6,222 bases of DNA. Origin: Chlamydiota bacterium. GTDB taxonomy: Bacteria; Chlamydiota; Chlamydiia; Chlamydiales; Parachlamydiaceae. Below the pieces are notes generated by a model, which was not told the origin of the DNA, did not search any database, and was given only the letters and a program-made list of their open reading frames with translations. Below, in pieces: positions 3,877-6,222 of the stretch; position 1 is the first letter of the stretch; the number at the start of each line of letters is the position of its first letter. Location of the stretch: positions 1 through 6,222 of the forward strand of contig JABDGJ010000044.1 of the NCBI GenBank assembly GCA_013286075.1, read 5' to 3'. Position numbers and translations under genes: made by a program.

Positions 3877-5504
3877 CTTCATCTAAACAACCTCACTCTA
3901 TCCTTTCGTCTGTTCTTCACTTCGCTTCTGGCACTTTTTTAAGCCGAATTGGGGGACTTGTTCGGGATCTATCAATGGCATTTTGCTTCGGTGTGAATCC
4001 TTCGATTGCTGCCTTTTTTGTCGCTTTCCGCCTTTCCAATATATTAAGAAGAATATTTGGCGAAGGGGCTCTATTAAATAGCTTTATTCCTCATTTTGAA
4101 GAGCATCGAAAAAAAGACCCCAAACAAGCTGCTTTGTTTTTCCGAGATATTCTGTACTCCTTATCTTTCTTGCTGTTAGGGATTATTGTTTTCGTAGAAG
4201 GGGGATTGGCTAGTTGGCTTACTAGTGGTTATGGGAGCGAAGGAAATCGGCTGATCGCTTCATTAACGACAATTCTTTTCCCCGGTCTTCTTTTTGTGTG
4301 CTTATTTAGCATTTCTTCCGGATTATTGCAATGCGAGAGAAAGTTTTTTCTGATAGGGATTGCTCCTCTTCTCTTCAATATCGTTTGGATTGCCTCTATC
4401 TGGATCTATCGGGATTACCCTCTCTCAGAAGCGACACAATACCTCTCTTGGGCGGTCACGCTTGGCACAATGATGCAATGGATATTGATCCTTCCTTCCG
4501 TCTTACTTTTTTTGCGGAAATATTTATCATGGAAAGAATGTTTTCAATATTCTTTGTTCACAAAAGAGATTCGAGCATCCATTGCTTCTATTTCTCTGGG
4601 AATTATCGGAGTGAGTGCTGCTCAAATCAATAGTGGGCTTGACGTTGTGTTTGCAAGACAAGCCTCATTAGAAGGCCCTGCTTATTTAAATTATGCAATC
4701 CATATTGAGCAACTTCCACTAGCCTTATTCGGAATTGGTTTTTCGATGGCACTTTTTCCCTCTCTTGCAAGAGCCATTCACGATCATTTTATCTACAAAA
4801 AACTGCTCACAGAAGCTGTTTCTCATGCAGTCGCTGTATTCATTCCATGCACGGTGGGGATGGTTGTACTAGGAATACCAGGTATTAATTTGCTATATGG
4901 GAGAGGAGATTTTGGGCAAGAAGCGGTACAACAAACAACCCTATGTCTTTGGGGCTATGGGTTCGGCCTCGTCCCCATGGGACTTACCCTTTTATTTGCG
5001 CCTGCTTTTTATGCAGTAAAAAACTACCGAATTCCAACAATCAGCTCGCTCCTTTCGCTTGTCATCAATGTTTCTCTAAATTTCCTTTTTGTCTCTCTGT
5101 TGCAATACGGGCCAGCAAGCCTTGCCCTGTCTACGAGTATAGCAGCCTATGGCAATCTTTTTTTTCTCTCATTTCATTTGCATAAAACATTCAGCATCGA
5201 TTTTTTTCACTCTCTCGTCCCTTTAATTGGTAAAATTATTCTCTGTTCAGCACTTGCTGCGTTCGTCACTTTTTCTCTCGATTTATCCCTATTTTCCGGG
5301 GCAAGCTTAGGATTGGTCCGAGCCCCTATTTCTCTTCCCATAACCTTTCTCGAACAATTCACCCAATTTTCTATCCTTGGATCCACCTTTACCGCTTTTT
5401 TCTTTCTCTCCGCCTGGTTCTTTAATATAAATAAATTATTTCAAAAAGTCTCCACTAGCGCGAAAACAAAAGATCCAGAGGAATTATTCTCTAAATCTCA
5501 TTAA
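3816..5504 (+). CDS. murJ: MurJ-type lipid II flippase (MviN family), 562 aa
   Basis: This integral membrane protein should move lipid-linked peptidoglycan precursor (lipid II) across the inner membrane. Family hallmarks are clear: GTFLSRIGGLVRD (residues 39-51), AFFVAFRLSNILRRIFGEGA (66-85), the Pro-rich segment ending FPSLARA (about 301-320), and the YGRGDF segment (361-366) at the usual place. About 14 membrane helices are expected; the length is slightly above the roughly 510 of E. coli because of an N-terminal extension of about 25 residues and a longer C-terminus. By alignment from memory, Arg18, Arg24, Arg52, Asn49 and Glu57 of E. coli are kept (Arg44, Arg50, Arg78, Asn75, Glu83), but Asp39 is Ala65, Arg270 is His296 and Glu273 is Gln299. 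The ATG at 3816 is preferred over a GTG at 3786; neither has a strong ribosome binding site. The start overlaps the upstream gene. Confidence 0.92.
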   Translation: MPNYRFFTPKRFTIERAFQLTSSKQPHSILSSVLHFASGTFLSRIGGLVRDLSMAFCFGVNPSIAAFFVAFRLSNILRRIFGEGALLNSFIPHFEEHRKKDPKQAALFFRDILYSLSFLLLGIIVFVEGGLASWLTSGYGSEGNRLIASLTTILFPGLLFVCLFSISSGLLQCERKFFLIGIAPLLFNIVWIASIWIYRDYPLSEATQYLSWAVTLGTMMQWILILPSVLLFLRKYLSWKECFQYSLFTKEIRASIASISLGIIGVSAAQINSGLDVVFARQASLEGPAYLNYAIHIEQLPLALFGIGFSMALFPSLARAIHDHFIYKKLLTEAVSHAVAVFIPCTVGMVVLGIPGINLLYGRGDFGQEAVQQTTLCLWGYGFGLVPMGLTLLFAPAFYAVKNYRIPTISSLLSLVINVSLNFLFVSLLQYGPASLALSTSIAAYGNLFFLSFHLHKTFSIDFFHSLVPLIGKIILCSALAAFVTFSLDLSLFSGASLGLVRAPISLPITFLEQFTQFSILGSTFTAFFFLSAWFFNINKLFQKVSTSAKTKDPEELFSKSH

Positions 5505-5532
5505 TGTTTTTTAACAGCTTTTTTTATTAAAT

Positions 5533-5555
5533 TAATCATTTCTTGATTATTTTTT
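5533..5555 (+). terminator. AT-rich intrinsic terminator after murJ
   Basis: TAATCA (5533-5538) and TGATTA (5544-5549) form a 6-base stem with the loop TTTCT, followed by a run of six T. The hairpin is weak in GC, but its position 28 bases past the murJ stop and its T run support the call. Confidence 0.5.
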
Positions 5556-5577
5556 AATATATTCTTATATGTTTGTA

Positions 5578-5586
5578 TGATACTAT
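5578..5586 (+). promoter_or_regulatory. Candidate extended -10 promoter for the 5632 gene
   Basis: TGATACTAT fits TG-N-TAxxAT. It would start transcription near 5593 and give a leader of about 40 bases. No -35 hexamer is recognisable at the expected distance. It lies just past the murJ terminator, consistent with independent expression of the next gene. Confidence 0.4.
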
Positions 5587-5631
5587 ATTTGTTAGTAGTT
5601 AATTTTAGTTTTTTAAGTAAAAAAGGAGAAT

Positions 5632-5955
5632 ATGATGGGTAAAATAATTACAAATAATAAAATGTGTTCTTATGGAGATGGATACAATATTTATCTTCAT
5701 CGAGTAAATGGGGAAGATCATCTTTCTTCAACAACAACCGAAAATGGAATAAAAGTTATTACAGATAACGGCTTCTTCAAAAAAATAAAATATTTTTTTA
5801 CTTCTCTTTTTACCGACTTGGAAGAAATTCAAATAAAAGACTTGAATGGCAAACAAATTAAAGTATTAATGAGCTATGGAGACTATGCTATATTTAAAAC
5901 CTATGTAGGGCAAGGATGGGACACACACGGAATAGGATATATATCTGAGGAGTGA
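5632..5955 (+). CDS. Hypothetical small soluble protein (107 aa)
   Basis: I do not recognise the family. A strong ribosome binding site (AAAAGGAGAA, 5621-5630) precedes two adjacent ATG codons. The second (5635) has the better spacing of 6 bases against 3, so the protein may be 106 residues. The sequence is Lys-, Ile-, Tyr- and Gly-rich with short alternating hydrophobic stretches suggesting beta strands (IKVIT, IQIKDL, IKVLM, YAIFKTYV). In the middle is an amphipathic Phe- and Lys-rich segment, FFKKIKYFFTSLF, at about residues 48-60, which might touch a membrane. There is no signal peptide or full membrane helix, and only one Cys. It stands alone behind its own promoter candidate, and its stop lies 5 bases from the stop of the convergent gene on the right. 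Confidence 0.7.
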   Translation: MMGKIITNNKMCSYGDGYNIYLHRVNGEDHLSSTTTENGIKVITDNGFFKKIKYFFTSLFTDLEEIQIKDLNGKQIKVLMSYGDYAIFKTYVGQGWDTHGIGYISEE

Positions 5956-5960
5956 GTGGA

Positions 5961-6222
5961 TTAATCATATCCTGTTTTGTTGGAGGAGGAGATCTGAAAG
6001 TCTAACAGTTTGTCGTCGAGATTGGGTCTTCGCTTATTTATAAATTCTTCTCGGAAGAGGGCGTCCGCTCCTGCTCCTCCATTAGGAGCGGCCAACTCGT
6101 TTCTCTTGGCAATGACCGCCTCTACAATTTCATCTTTTAGAAAAATGGTTTTCAATATTTCTCGGGGACTTCTTTGGATGATGATCTTGGCATCATGGTC
6201 CTGTCCATTAAAATTGATAAAG
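5961..6222 (-). CDS. C-terminal end of an unrecognised protein, partial
   Basis: The minus-strand frame is open from the right edge to the TAA at 5961 and gives at least 87 residues. A TTG at 6155 could be read as a start, but the frame continues upstream with equally protein-like sequence and has no ATG inside the window. The gene therefore most likely begins beyond the edge. The visible part has a basic helical region (QRSPREILKTIFLKDEIVEA), a small Gly/Ala/Pro-rich turn, then a charged tail (FREEFINKRRPNLDDKLLDF). It appears soluble; there is no membrane segment. I assign no function. It converges on the 5632-5955 gene with a 5-base gap and no terminator hairpin visible between them. Confidence 0.6.
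   Translation of the reverse strand, partial: FINFNGQDHDAKIIIQRSPREILKTIFLKDEIVEAVIAKRNELAAPNGGAGADALFREEFINKRRPNLDDKLLDFQISSSNKTGYD

Overview
The window most resembles an AT-rich, host-associated bacterium, probably an environmental (Parachlamydia-like) member of the Chlamydiae. This rests on low GC intergenic DNA, a MurJ whose N-terminal motif reads like the chlamydial MviN subfamily, and a DnaK-type acidic tail. These comparisons are from memory, so the assignment is moderate at best. No rRNA, tRNA, CRISPR array or insertion sequence is visible.

Layout, left to right. (1) The last 30 codons of a DnaK-like chaperone end at 93, followed by a strong terminator that also serves the convergent small gene at 134-466. 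(2) An AT-rich divergent spacer (467-689) leads to a very hydrophilic, disordered 109-residue protein (690-1019) with its own terminator. (3) A 50-residue DUF3309-type membrane peptide (1262-1414) follows, behind a long leader with an imperfect dyad over its likely promoter. (4) On the minus strand (1535-3338) lies a transporter of the APC fold with a C-terminal universal-stress-protein (UspA-like) domain. It is split by a one-base frame change in a T6/G4 run (2493-2502). Its membrane part carries, at the right spacing, the residues recalled as the potassium site of the KUP-family transporter KimA. (5) On the plus strand, an unrecognised 137-residue protein (3463-3876) overlaps the start of a full-length MurJ-type lipid II flippase (3816-5504). 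(6) A small unrecognised protein (5632-5955) meets tail to tail a gene that enters from the right edge (5961-6222, minus).

Three elements relate to stress (DnaK, the hydrophilin-like protein, the USP-fused transporter) and one to the cell envelope (MurJ). Most genes have their own promoter or terminator candidates, so this is a loose neighbourhood rather than one operon. The only likely co-transcribed pair is the 137-residue gene with murJ. I see no clear new multi-gene system. The most informative points are the split KUP/KimA-like transporter, MurJ changes at positions important in E. coli, the low-complexity hydrophilic protein and the dyad ahead of the DUF3309 gene.
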